Shown in pieces: positions 8,472 to 15,936 of a stretch of 42,897 bases of DNA (position 1 is the stretch's first letter; every line of letters begins with the position of its first letter). The position numbers were made by a program, and so were the translations under genes. This DNA comes from Patescibacteria group bacterium. GTDB taxonomy: Bacteria; Patescibacteriota; Minisyncoccia; Phycocordibacterales; Phycocordibacteraceae. The stretch is from positions 1-42,897 of the forward strand of contig JAGWIS010000004.1 in NCBI GenBank assembly GCA_028866135.1, read 5' to 3'. The notes beneath the pieces are model-generated. The model made no database searches. It had not been told where the DNA came from and was given only the letters and a program-made list of their open reading frames with translations.

Positions 8472-10373
8472 TTACGGTTTCTCCTTGAATTCGGCGTCGG
8501 TGGGGCCCCTAGACGCGTCACCAGAGCTTGACGCGTCGGGCGAACCGCCTTCGGCGGTTTTAGCCTGCTCGCTATTCTTCATCATCGCCTCCCCTATCTT
8601 CGAGAGGGTCGAGGAGAGCGCGTCGGTCGCGTTCTTGATGGTGCCGGCGTCTTCGCTATTGCGTGCCGTCTTGAGCGCATCAATTTTATCCTGCACTTCC
8701 TTCACCACTTCCGCGCCGGCTTTCTCGCCGTTTTCTTTTATCGCTTTCTCGGCGGCATACACGGCCTGATCGGCGATGTTGCGAGCCTCCACGAGCACCT
8801 TGCGCTTCTCGTCGTCGGCCGCATGCGCTTCGGCGTCCGTCTTCATCTTCTCGATGTCTTCCTTCGAGAGGCCGGTCGAGCCCTCGATGCGGATCGACTG
8901 CTCCTTACCGGTCGTCTTTTCCTTTGCTTTCACGGTGAGGATGCCGGAGGCGTCCACGTCGAAAGTCACTTCCACCTGCGGCATGCCACGCGGGGCCGGC
9001 GGGATGCCGTCGAGCATGAATTTGCCCAGGGACTTGTTATCGGCGCTCATCGCGCGTTCGCCCTGGGTGATGTGGATCTCGACCGACGGCTGATTGTCTG
9101 CGGCGGTGGAGAAAGTCTGCGAGCGACTGGTCGGTATCGCGGTGTTGCGCTCGATGAGCTTGGTCGCGACGCCGCCCATCGTCTCGATCGCAAGCGAGAG
9201 CGGAATCACGTCCACAAGCAGGATGTCTTTCACGTCGCCCTGGAGGATGCCCGCCTGGATGGCCGCGCCGATAGCGACGACTTCGTCCGGGTTCACCGTC
9301 ATATTGGGCTTCTTGCCGAAGAATTTCTCCACGGCTGCCTGGATGGCCGGCATGCGGGTCTGACCGCCCACGAGGATGACTTCGTTTATCTCGGGAATCT
9401 TAAACGGCGATGCTTCCATCGCGCGCTTGGTGATAGCCATCGCGCGATCGATGAACTCGCCCGAAATCTCCTCGAGCTTCGCGCGCGTCATCTTGATGAG
9501 CAGGTGGCGGGGGCCGGAGGCGTCCGAGGTGAGGAACGGGATGTTGATCTCCGTCTCCATCGCGCTTGAGAGCTCGATTTTTGCCTTCTCAGCAGCCTCG
9601 TCAAGGCGCTGGCGCGCAAGCGCGTCGCCGCGCACGTCGATGCCGCTCTCTTTCTTAAACTCGTCCGCGAGCCAGTTGATGATCTTCTGGTCGATGTCTT
9701 TGCCGCCGAGGTGGGCGTCGCCATCGGTGGACTTCACCTCAATCACGTCGCCGCCCACTTCAAGCACGGAAATGTCGAACGTGCCGCCGCCGAAGTCGAA
9801 GACCGCGATCTTTTCGTCTTTCTTTTTGTTAAATCCATACGCGAGCGCGGCGGCCGTCGGCTCGTTGATGATGCGCTTCACATCGAGGCCGGCAATCTGG
9901 CCCGCGGCTTTCGTCGCGCTGCGCTGGTCGTCGTTGAAGTATGCGGGGACGGTGATGATGGCTTCGGTAATCTTCTCGCCGAGCTTCGCTTCTGCGTCGG
10001 CCTTGAGTTTGCCCAAAATCATCGCCGAAATCTCCTCCGGGCGGTACCACTTATCGGTCATCTTGACCTCGATGCCGCCATTTTCTGCCTTGCGCATCTC
10101 AAAAGGAACTGCCGCCTTGTCTTTCTGCACGGCCGGCTCATCAAAGGAGTGGCCGATGAAGCGCTTGATTTGGAAGATTGTGTTGAGCGGATTCGTCACC
10201 GACTGGCGCTTGGCAAGCGTGCCGACGATGCGCTCGCCAGTCTTCCCCACCGCGACGATGGACGGGGTCGTGCGTGCGCCCTCGGCATTCTCGAGAACGC
10301 GCGGCTCGCCGCCCTCGACGATCGCCATCGCGGAGTTCGTGGTGCCCAAATCGATTCCAAGAATTTTTGCCAT
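8472..10373 (-). CDS. dnaK: Chaperone protein DnaK (Hsp70)
   Basis: A 633-residue Hsp70. The nucleotide-binding domain opens with [19 protein letters not shown] (phosphate 1), contains [14 protein letters not shown] (phosphate 2) and [14 protein letters not shown] (adenosine motif). The substrate-binding domain has [14 protein letters not shown] and [16 protein letters not shown]. The helical lid and a low-complexity acidic tail (…[15 protein letters not shown]) end it. It folds and refolds proteins by ATP cycling with DnaJ and GrpE, both encoded nearby. Length is normal. It seems to have its own promoter just upstream (10401-10430) and no Shine-Dalgarno sequence. Confidence 0.98.
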   Translation of the reverse strand: MAKILGIDLGTTNSAMAIVEGGEPRVLENAEGARTTPSIVAVGKTGERIVGTLAKRQSVTNPLNTIFQIKRFIGHSFDEPAVQKDKAAVPFEMRKAENGGIEVKMTDKWYRPEEISAMILGKLKADAEAKLGEKITEAIITVPAYFNDDQRSATKAAGQIAGLDVKRIINEPTAAALAYGFNKKKDEKIAVFDFGGGTFDISVLEVGGDVIEVKSTDGDAHLGGKDIDQKIINWLADEFKKESGIDVRGDALARQRLDEAAEKAKIELSSAMETEINIPFLTSDASGPRHLLIKMTRAKLEEISGEFIDRAMAITKRAMEASPFKIPEINEVILVGGQTRMPAIQAAVEKFFGKKPNMTVNPDEVVAIGAAIQAGILQGDVKDILLVDVIPLSLAIETMGGVATKLIERNTAIPTSRSQTFSTAADNQPSVEIHITQGERAMSADNKSLGKFMLDGIPPAPRGMPQVEVTFDVDASGILTVKAKEKTTGKEQSIRIEGSTGLSKEDIEKMKTDAEAHAADDEKRKVLVEARNIADQAVYAAEKAIKENGEKAGAEVVKEVQDKIDALKTARNSEDAGTIKNATDALSSTLSKIGEAMMKNSEQAKTAEGGSPDASSSGDASRGPTDAEFKEKP

Positions 10374-10400
10374 AATGATAAATAAATTAAGCCTGTGTTG

Positions 10401-10430
10401 ATTCTACAGAAGGCACCGCTTCGATTGCAA
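10401..10430 (-). promoter_or_regulatory. Candidate promoter of dnaK
   Basis: On the minus strand TTGCAA (10425-10430) and TAGAAT (10401-10406) are separated by 18 bases, and transcription would start about 20 bases before the dnaK ATG. No CIRCE-type (HrcA) inverted repeat is visible between promoter and gene. Confidence 0.5.
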
Positions 10431-10799
10431 CTATTTCTTACTTTTTGACTCCTCACGTTTCTGATAAACAAAAGCACCGACGATAACGCCCAGCGGAATT
10501 ATGAGGGAAGCGAGACCGGCGGTACTGTTGCCGCTTAGAATTAAATACGTTCCCGCCGCAATACCCGCAAGAGCGATTATTAGACCAAAGACAAGCCCAA
10601 GCGATGAACGAATACCATCAAACCAAATGACTCTGGATTCAAGACGCTGTCTATGAACAGATTGATTTTCGGCCATTTTAACCACCCGATCAGCAAGGCC
10701 CGGAAGCACAGATTCGTAACCGCGCAAAATTTCGGGATGAGGCAACGGAACCATCTGCATTTTCCCGTTAGTGGTCAACTTGTTCTCGTCCCCAGACAT
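10431..10799 (-). CDS. DUF2335 family membrane protein
   Basis: 122 residues. The N-terminal half contains the family signature HPEILRGYESVLPGLADRVVKMAENQ followed by HRQRLE. The C-terminal half has two hydrophobic helices (about 58-80 and 85-107) before a basic tail KREESKSKK. This matches the layout of DUF2335 (predicted membrane proteins, function unknown). The ATG at 10799 is preferred over a TTG two codons upstream. It overlaps the end of the preceding 77-residue ORF by 32 bases in another frame. The pair sits between grpE and dnaK, an unusual place, and may be a recent insertion. Confidence 0.8.
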   Translation of the reverse strand: MSGDENKLTTNGKMQMVPLPHPEILRGYESVLPGLADRVVKMAENQSVHRQRLESRVIWFDGIRSSLGLVFGLIIALAGIAAGTYLILSGNSTAGLASLIIPLGVIVGAFVYQKREESKSKK

Positions 10800-11001
10800 A
10801 GGCAATTTCTAAATCATGCCCAACAGCCTTCCAGTCAGCGGCAATCGCACGAGCATCTGCTTCCCGCTCGGTATCGCTGGCAGCAAACTGGTTTACAAGC
10901 GGCGAAAAATCAAGAATGCCACTCATGCCACGAATAAAAGTGCGCCGTACCGGCATGAGCACGAAAGTATCCTGACCGATATGTGCGGATTTTTCAGTCA
11001 T
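10768..11001 (-). CDS. Small hypothetical protein upstream of DUF2335 gene
   Basis: 77 residues, MTEKSAHIGQDTFVLMPVRR… ending …IAADWKAVGHDLEIAYVWGREQVDH. No domain is recognised. The acidic/alanine-rich middle (SDTEREADARAIAADW) looks helical. It begins 12 bases after grpE and overlaps the DUF2335 gene by 32 bases, which suggests translational coupling. An internal start (MSGILDFSPL) is possible. It could be a partner of the DUF2335 protein. Confidence 0.55.
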   Translation of the reverse strand: MTEKSAHIGQDTFVLMPVRRTFIRGMSGILDFSPLVNQFAASDTEREADARAIAADWKAVGHDLEIAYVWGREQVDH

Positions 11002-11013
11002 GGGCGAAGTATA

Positions 11014-11553
11014 TCATGATTTGTTTGTGCAATACGCAACCCTTACTTTTGCTGGGCGGATGACTGCGTCGCCGATTTTCCACCCTTTTTCGAGAACTGC
11101 AGTGATGGTGTCGTCGGTTTCGGCGCTTTCTGCCGCGTCCTGCCCGAGCGCTTCATGAAATGCGGGGTTAAACGCCTCGCCCACCTTCCCGAGCTCCTCA
11201 AGCCCAAGCGAAGCAAAGGCGCTTTCAAGCTGCTTCGCGATGGCAAGAAACCCTTCCGGCACCTTGCCGTGCTCTTTGGCGCGCTCGAGGGCGTCAAAGG
11301 CCGGCAGAAGCGTCTCGACTGCCTTCACCACCCCCGAGACCTTTGCAATTTTCATCTCCACCTCAAACCGCTTCAGGAGATTCACGTAGTCGGCCTTCGC
11401 GCGCTGCCAGCCGTCCATATATTCCTGCTTCTCCTTTCGGCACGCGCTCAAGTCCTCGCGCATCTTCGCGATCTTATTCTCGGCTTGCCCCTCAGCGCTC
11501 GTACCTTCGCTGTCGCCAGATTCAATGGTTATATCATCACGCTCTTCGTCCAT
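11014..11553 (-). CDS. grpE: Nucleotide exchange factor GrpE
   Basis: 179 residues. An acidic, disordered start is followed by a long coiled coil (about 25-75, KIAKMREDLSACRKEKQEYMDGW), the conserved RAKADYVNLLKR segment, and the small beta-wing head that ends with GWKIGDAVIRPAKVRVA. GrpE dimers release ADP from DnaK. All family landmarks are present, including the VLEKGW motif. The order grpE-…-dnaK-…-dnaJ is the standard heat-shock order with small genes interposed. Confidence 0.96.
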   Translation of the reverse strand: MDEERDDITIESGDSEGTSAEGQAENKIAKMREDLSACRKEKQEYMDGWQRAKADYVNLLKRFEVEMKIAKVSGVVKAVETLLPAFDALERAKEHGKVPEGFLAIAKQLESAFASLGLEELGKVGEAFNPAFHEALGQDAAESAETDDTITAVLEKGWKIGDAVIRPAKVRVAYCTNKS

Positions 11554-11561
11554 GGTTTAAG

Positions 11562-11786
11562 TTATGCCAAAGCCGTCAATTTCACTAATGTGTTACCGAT
11601 GCTAACAGCGTTGAAATTCCTCCTGCCGATCTTCTCGCGGGCGCCAAGAATTTCGAGATTCAGAGTGCGACCCTTTTTATCTATATCAAGAAGCACTTCA
11701 GGGGCTACCTCAAGGGTCTTTGCCACCACTCCGGGACGAAGAGAAACGTTGAGCGCATTGGCCTCTTTGTCGTAGGTAATCTTCAT
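11562..11786 (-). CDS. DUF2283 family protein, candidate antitoxin
   Basis: 74 residues beginning MKITYDKEANALNVSLRPG and continuing with the DUF2283 hallmark …LDIDKKGRTLNLEILGARE. The family is small and all beta, and is often found next to a DUF4258 gene, an arrangement proposed as toxin-antitoxin. Here the DUF4258 gene lies 13 bases upstream on the same strand. It ends eight bases before grpE. Assignment to the family is good; the antitoxin role is inference. Confidence 0.8.
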   Translation of the reverse strand: MKITYDKEANALNVSLRPGVVAKTLEVAPEVLLDIDKKGRTLNLEILGAREKIGRRNFNAVSIGNTLVKLTALA

Positions 11787-11799
11787 ATCCGTGAGTATA

Positions 11800-12030
11800 T
11801 CATAAAGGCAACTTCCTTACCCAATGGGCAGTAACGACAACAATGCGCTTTGGTCCTCGGACAAGAACGACCTTCAAATATCGAATGCCAAACCTCTTAA
11901 ACCACTCTTCTCGAGGAAAGTTCCCTGGCAGGCGCAAATCAGGGGACCGCGCGACCTCACGTACCAAAAACAGCGAAATCTTGCGTTGCCTAATCTTCAA
12001 GAGGGCATGGGCGGTGAAATGAATCTCCAC
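11800..12030 (-). CDS. DUF4258 family protein, candidate toxin
   Basis: 76 residues from a GTG start (an upstream in-frame TAA rules out a longer form). It begins MEIHFTAHALLKIRQRKIS and has the pattern of DUF4258: an N-terminal Hxx(A/M)xxRxxxR helix, then beta strands RYLKVVLVRGPKRIVVVTAHW. The fold is thought to be like the small RelE/BrnT-type toxins. With the downstream DUF2283 gene it forms a two-gene cassette. A GATAAT box lies about 13 bases upstream of the GTG, with no clear -35. Confidence 0.78.
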   Translation of the reverse strand: MEIHFTAHALLKIRQRKISLFLVREVARSPDLRLPGNFPREEWFKRFGIRYLKVVLVRGPKRIVVVTAHWVRKLPL

Positions 12031-12064
12031 ATTCTCATGTTACATTATCCTGATTAAGCCGTAC

Positions 12065-12613
12065 TTATTTGGAAGCTTCACTTCCAAGGAGAGGGCTTGC
12101 CAGTCCCTCGACCACCTCAGCATTCGATAAATCCTTCAAAGCCACGGTCGGAACCAATAGTTTGGATATCTGCTTTCCTCCACCAACGATAATTTTCTCC
12201 CTATCCATTAGCCGGCTATCGATTAAAATTCTCCATGAATTTGGGAGTCCTACTGGGGTGATGCTCCCATACTCCATTCCCGTTTCTTGAAGAATTTCAT
12301 CCAAGGGAGCCATCGATACTTTCTTTGCACCGAGTTTCTCGCGTACAATGCCATTCAAATCAGCGCGGTGGCCGACAGGAACAAGAACGGCAGCCGTCGT
12401 TCACGTCTCTCCTCGCTTTCCCCTCACGACAATGCAATTCGCTCCTTCATCTGGGCTGACGCCATAGTGTTCTACCAACTCATGTCCGCCCATATACCGC
12501 GGATCAATTTGGGCAGACATGATTCCGTGGATGGACTTCGCAGCATTTAATACGGATTCGCTTAGAATTTCCGGATGCTCGTCAATTGGCCTGAAATTGA
12601 GGGATTCGTTCAT
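12065..12613 (-). pseudogene. YbaK/ProX-type aminoacyl-tRNA deacylase, broken by in-frame TGA
   Basis: A single frame of 182 codons from ATG (12613) to the stop at 12065 is interrupted only by TGA at 12401-12403. The first part (MNESLNFRPIDEHPEILSES…CIVVRGKRGET) and the second (TTAAVLVPVGHRADLNG…, then IVREKLGAKKVSMA, GITPVGLP-like SITPVGLPN, VVGGGK-like IVGGGKQ) together form the YbaK/EbsC editing domain, which hydrolyses mischarged tRNA. TGA is a real stop elsewhere in the window, so this is most simply CGA (Arg) to TGA. No selenocysteine hairpin follows. A restart at the internal ATG at 12358 is possible but would lack the N-terminal half. Confidence 0.75.
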
Positions 12614-12637
12614 AAAAGAAAGTATAAAGTATATAGA

Positions 12638-12661
12638 ACAAACCGCCTTGCGGCGGTTTGT
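12638..12661 (-). terminator. Terminator at the end of the ribosomal operon
   Basis: A perfect 10-bp stem (ACAAACCGCC/GGCGGTTTGT, loop GCAA on the minus strand) begins 9 bases after the rpsI stop codon and is followed by TCTATATACTTT. The T-run is imperfect, but the position fits the end of the infA-rpsI operon. Confidence 0.75.
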
Positions 12662-12669
12662 GGTTGAAA

Positions 12670-13065
12670 CTAGCGCTTGCTCCACTGCGGAGACTTGCGG
12701 GCCTTCTTGAGGCCCGGCTTCTTGCGCTCCTTAGCGCGCGGGTCGCGCTTGAGGAACGTTGCGGCCTTGAGTACCGCGCGAGTCTTCGGCTCGGCTTTGA
12801 TGATGGCGCGAGAAATGGCGTGGCGGAGCGCGTCTGCCTGGGCTGCGACGCCGCCGCCCTCTACGTGTGCGGTGACGGCGTAGTTCTCGGCGCTGCCGGC
12901 CGTCGCGAAGGCCTCTTCGGCGATCTTTGCGCGTTCGTCAGTCTTGAAATACTCCTTTGCGGTCTTGCCGTTCACCATGAGGCTCGATTTCGCAGCGGCG
13001 ATCATGCGCACGCTCGCGATAGCGGTCTTGCGGCGTCCGACGGCGTTGATGTAGGTGGTTGCCAT
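12670..13065 (-). CDS. rpsI: Small ribosomal subunit protein S9
   Basis: 131 residues, close to the family norm. It has the starting INAVGRRKTAIASVRM motif, the GGGVAAQADALRHAISRAI helix region, and the basic C-terminal tail ending SPQWSKR whose last Lys-Arg reaches the P-site tRNA on the ribosome. It lies five bases downstream of rplM, the classical L13-S9 pair, and is the last gene of the operon. Confidence 0.98.
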   Translation of the reverse strand: MATTYINAVGRRKTAIASVRMIAAAKSSLMVNGKTAKEYFKTDERAKIAEEAFATAGSAENYAVTAHVEGGGVAAQADALRHAISRAIIKAEPKTRAVLKAATFLKRDPRAKERKKPGLKKARKSPQWSKR

Positions 13066-13070
13066 ACTGG

Positions 13071-13442
13071 TTATGCGTTCACGACGAGATTCTTCATGCG
13101 CGGCGCGCGGAGCTTGTTGCGCGGAATCATGCCGTCGATGGTCTTCTTGAGGACTTCCGCGATGCCCTTTTTCGTAATCATCTCATCCATGCGGACTTCC
13201 TTCTGGCCGCCCGGGTAGCCGGTGTAGCGAAGGTAGACTTTGCCCTCTTTGCGGCGCGCAGGAAGGTGGAGCTTGCCCGCGTTCTCGATGACAACCGTCA
13301 CCGGAAGCGCCTGATTCTTGGCGAAGTGCACGGAGCGCTTTCCGAGAAGCGCATGCGCAGCCTCGCTCGCCACGCGGCCGAGCGTGCGGTCCGTCGCGTC
13401 GATGGTGTAGGTCGTGGCTTTCGGCTTCGTGTTGGAAGTCAT
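13071..13442 (-). CDS. rplM: Large ribosomal subunit protein L13
   Basis: 123 residues with start MTSNTKPKATTYTIDATDRTLGR. The longer frame to 13484 is not conserved and would lie inside an inverted repeat. Family landmarks are DRTLGRVASEAAHALLGK, the short strand VTVVIENAGKLHLPARRK, YTGYPGG and MIPRNKLRAPRMKNLVV. The protein is shorter than the usual 140-145 because the C-terminal extension ends early. It binds 23S rRNA early in 50S assembly. A 148-base structured spacer separates it from rplQ. Confidence 0.96.
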   Translation of the reverse strand: MTSNTKPKATTYTIDATDRTLGRVASEAAHALLGKRSVHFAKNQALPVTVVIENAGKLHLPARRKEGKVYLRYTGYPGGQKEVRMDEMITKKGIAEVLKKTIDGMIPRNKLRAPRMKNLVVNA

Positions 13443-13458
13443 AGGTACGTTATAGATA

Positions 13459-13594
13459 CTAGACCCCGTAGTGAAAAATGGCATCGCTTACGCGATCTTG
13501 CTTCCGAGAGGGATTCGACTTGCTTTTAGTCATATCGTCGTACTTTACACTATTTTGCCGGATATTCCAATGCCATTTTCTACTACGGGGCTAG
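13459..13594. repeat. Long imperfect inverted repeat between rplQ and rplM
   Basis: The arms 13459-13483 and 13571-13594 (CTAG(A)CCCCGTAGT(G/A)…AAAATGGCA type, about 22 of 24 positions paired) enclose about 87 bases. The left end of the spacer also contains a small hairpin TCGCTTACGCGA. The right arm supplies the TAG stop codon of rplQ. The layout, long terminal inverted repeats with no coding capacity, resembles a MITE or a large RNA hairpin in the operon transcript. No target-site duplication could be confirmed. Confidence 0.75.
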
Positions 13595-13944
13595 ACGAAA
13601 GCGATGTATGCAAGCTTGCGGGCGTCGTTTGCCCCGCGCGCGGTGCGCTTCACGATGCGGGTGTAGCCGCCCTTGCGATCCGCGTAGCGCGGACCAATCG
13701 AATCGAAGAGCTTCTTCACGGCGGCTTTGTCGCCGAGGCGGGTCTGGGTGAGGCGGCGGCTCGCGAGCGTATTCTTCTTTGCGTAGGTGACGAGGCGCTC
13801 GACGAACGGGCGCAGCGCCTTGGCCTTTGCCTCGGTCGTCGAAATGCGCTCTTCAAGCACGAGCGAGCGCGCAAGGGATCGGATCAGCGCGCGGCGCTGA
13901 TTCGTCTCGCGATGGAAGGTCTGTGCTTTCTTGGTGAATGCCAT
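13591..13944 (-). CDS. rplQ: Large ribosomal subunit protein L17
   Basis: 117 residues with start MAFTKKAQTFHRETNQRRA; an upstream extension to 13992 is unconserved. The core RRALIRSLARSLVLEERISTTEAKAKALRPFVERLVTYAK is diagnostic for L17, as is the C-terminal GGYTRIVK. The normal MRHRK start is diverged. L17 follows rpoA as in the standard alpha operon. The stop codon lies inside the right arm of the spacer inverted repeat. Confidence 0.95.
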   Translation of the reverse strand: MAFTKKAQTFHRETNQRRALIRSLARSLVLEERISTTEAKAKALRPFVERLVTYAKKNTLASRRLTQTRLGDKAAVKKLFDSIGPRYADRKGGYTRIVKRTARGANDARKLAYIAFV

Positions 13945-14065
13945 GGTCCCCAAATGATTACCTGCGCGATGAGCGCATATTGATAAAAGCACACGAAGGC
14001 AGGCGCGTGGGCTTGAACTCGGCAGATGTACGGGTGTGGAGAGTAGTAATCATACGGGGCAAGGA

Positions 14066-15016
14066 TTATTCGCCCTTGAGCGTGAGGCCGTGACCAGCGA
14101 GCGCGCGGGAAATTTCCTCAATCGCCTTCTCGCCGATGCCGTCGAGCTCTTTGAGCGCGCTTTCCGTCTTGCGCGCAAGGCCGGCTGCGCTCTTCACGCC
14201 TGCGTCCTCGAGAGCCGAGGTGATGCGAGCCGAGAGACCGAGGTCGGAGACCTTGATCTTTGCGGCATCGGTCGTGTCGTCAGAGCCCTTCTTGCCATCG
14301 ACTGCTGCAAAGGCAGCTGCCGGCGCGCTTTCCTGGAAGCCGATGATGGCACGGAGCTGGTGCACCATGGTCTCGATTGAGCGCTCAAGCGCCTCGCGGG
14401 GAGCGATGGTGCCGTTCGTCTCGATGAGGATGCGCAGGCGGTTGAAATCCGTGCGGTCGCCGACGCGCATGTTCTCCACCTCGTAGTTCACGCGACGAAT
14501 CGGAGTGAAAGTCGCATCGAGCGCGATGGTGCCGATGTCGACTTTGTCTTTCGTGAGGACTTCGCGGGAGACGTAGCCGAGGCCGCGCTCGATGGTGGCT
14601 TCGAGCTCGAGCGACGACTTGCCCGAAAGGTCGCAGATGTGCTGCTCAGGATTCTTGACTTCGACCTGGCTCGGCAGCTTGAAGCTCTTTGCGGTGATCT
14701 CGCCCGGGCCTTTCACCGAGAGCGCGATGGTCTGCGGCTCGTCGCCGTGGAGGACGAAGTGCACGCGCTTCAAGTTGAGGAGGATTTCCATGACGGTCTC
14801 GCGCACGCCGTCGATGGTGGCGAATTCGTGCGGGACGCCGTCGATCTTCACCTGGGTGACGGCCGCGCCGGGAAGCGAGGAGAGGATAATGCGGCGCAGG
14901 CTGTTGCCGAGCGTGTGGCCGTAGCCCGGATAGAGCGAGTCGATCTCATAAATGCCCTGCAGTCCTTCCTCAGAAACGATACGGGGCTTACTCGGAAGTG
15001 TAATATGGTATTCCAT
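14066..15016 (-). CDS. rpoA: RNA polymerase subunit alpha
   Basis: 316 residues. The N-terminal dimerisation/assembly domain shows GYGHTLGNSLRRIILSSLPGAAVTQVKIDG and EFATIDGVRETVMEILLNLK. The C-terminal helix-hairpin-helix domain (about 245-316) that contacts UP elements and activators is present (SARITSALEDAGVKSAAGLAR…IGEKAIEEISRALAGHGL). A Lys/Asp/Ala-rich linker (AAAFAAVDGKKGSDD) joins them. Normal for bacteria and consistent with classical promoter recognition. Confidence 0.98.
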   Translation of the reverse strand: MEYHITLPSKPRIVSEEGLQGIYEIDSLYPGYGHTLGNSLRRIILSSLPGAAVTQVKIDGVPHEFATIDGVRETVMEILLNLKRVHFVLHGDEPQTIALSVKGPGEITAKSFKLPSQVEVKNPEQHICDLSGKSSLELEATIERGLGYVSREVLTKDKVDIGTIALDATFTPIRRVNYEVENMRVGDRTDFNRLRILIETNGTIAPREALERSIETMVHQLRAIIGFQESAPAAAFAAVDGKKGSDDTTDAAKIKVSDLGLSARITSALEDAGVKSAAGLARKTESALKELDGIGEKAIEEISRALAGHGLTLKGE

Positions 15017-15019
15017 AAC

Positions 15020-15160
15020 TCAATCGTTGTTAAACGAGCTAAAAATCCCAGCTGCTTCGTTGCGGAGCCCCGCACGCTCGGTCGTCGTACAAAGCTTGTA
15101 CGCCTCCGTCGCATGCGTTCCCGCGCCTCGCATCTGAAGATTTTTCGTCTCGTTTTCCAT
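15020..15160 (-). CDS. Possible 46-residue leader ORF before rpoA
   Basis: In the 169-base rpsD-rpoA spacer a minus-strand ATG at 15160 opens a frame of 46 codons (MENETKNLQMRGAGTHATEA…) that ends in TGA three bases before the rpoA ATG, spacing that would suit translational coupling. The same DNA is rich in palindromes: AACGAG…CTCGTT with AAAAATC/GATTTTT at the ends and GTACAA/TTGTAC inside. The frame may therefore be incidental to an RNA structure. No Shine-Dalgarno sequence and no known family. Confidence 0.25.
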   Translation of the reverse strand: MENETKNLQMRGAGTHATEAYKLCTTTERAGLRNEAAGIFSSFNND

Positions 15161-15185
15161 ATGTTTAGTTTATAAGTGCGAACTA

Positions 15186-15800
15186 TTATCGTGTATAGAA
15201 CGAGAGCACCGCGACGAGATCTCCCGCCGGATCGGCGGAAGACATCGTCGGCCGCTCGACGACCGATCCCTCCATCTTCTTCGGATCCCACGTGAGCCAC
15301 GACGGGAGCGGGCGCTCCGCGAAGCGGTCCGCGAATCCGACGAGGACGCCGTGCTCCTTCGAGCCCTCGCGCACGGCGATCACGTCGCCCACGTTTACCA
15401 TCTGCGACGGGACGCGGCTCTTCTTGCCGCCGACCGTCACGTGGCCGTGAGCCACCATCTGGCGCGCGCCGCGGCGCGTCTTCGCGAGCCCGAGGCGCCA
15501 GACGACGTTGTCGAGGCGGAGCTCAAGGAGCTCGTGAAGGCGATCGGAAGGCTTTACTTTGTGCACCGTGGAGAGGGCTTTGTTCACGTAATTGCGGAAC
15601 TGCTTCTCGGGAAGGCCGTAGGTGACGCGCACCTTCTGCTTCTCAAGCATCTGCTTGCCGAACTCGCTTTGGCGGCCGCGGCCCTTCTTTTTGTTCTTAG
15701 CGCTGCGGTCGGCGGAAATAGCGAACTTCTGCGTCTGCGCCTTTTCAAAGACGGAGACGCCGAGGCGCTTGGCAATTTTGTATCGTGGTCCGGTGATCAT
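15186..15800 (-). CDS. rpsD: Small ribosomal subunit protein S4
   Basis: 204 residues with start MITGPRYKIAKRLGVSVFEK (a longer frame to 15872 runs through a palindrome and is rejected). The N-terminal region lacks the zinc cysteines of some S4 proteins. The S4 RNA-binding domain (about 92-155) has RLDNVVWRLGLAKTRRGARQMVAHGHVTVGG. S4 nucleates 30S assembly and in several phyla represses its own mRNA by binding the leader. Here a highly structured leader lies directly upstream. Confidence 0.97.
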   Translation of the reverse strand: MITGPRYKIAKRLGVSVFEKAQTQKFAISADRSAKNKKKGRGRQSEFGKQMLEKQKVRVTYGLPEKQFRNYVNKALSTVHKVKPSDRLHELLELRLDNVVWRLGLAKTRRGARQMVAHGHVTVGGKKSRVPSQMVNVGDVIAVREGSKEHGVLVGFADRFAERPLPSWLTWDPKKMEGSVVERPTMSSADPAGDLVAVLSFYTR

Positions 15801-15936
15801 GCTAGCGTTTGTTAGCGAGTAATCGAGCGTTACCAAACGCTTGCACCCTGTTAAATTGCGGCGAAGCCGCATCCGCGCTTCGCGCGGGATTTAACAGGGT
15901 AATGAAATTATAATTCGCTTCGCTCATACATTTCTA
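15801..15936 (-). other. Structured rpsD leader with perfect three-way junction
   Basis: This is the 136-base rpsK-rpsD spacer. A 12-bp perfect stem (15845-15856 with 15889-15900, ACCCTGTTAAAT/ATTTAACAGGGT) encloses two perfect 6-bp hairpins (15857-15871 and 15873-15887), giving a compact three-way junction. Closer to the ATG, GCGTTTG/CAAACGC forms a second hairpin. At the rpsK side lies one copy of the small repeat ATTCGCTTCGCTCAT (15913-15927). Position suggests an S4-responsive leader, but a mobile palindrome is equally compatible with the sequence. Confidence 0.6.

Noticed and set aside
12401-12403. TGA as selenocysteine or reassigned glycine codon
   Set aside because: TGA ends alaS, the M13 peptidase, rpmJ and others at the expected positions, and no SECIS-like hairpin follows the codon.
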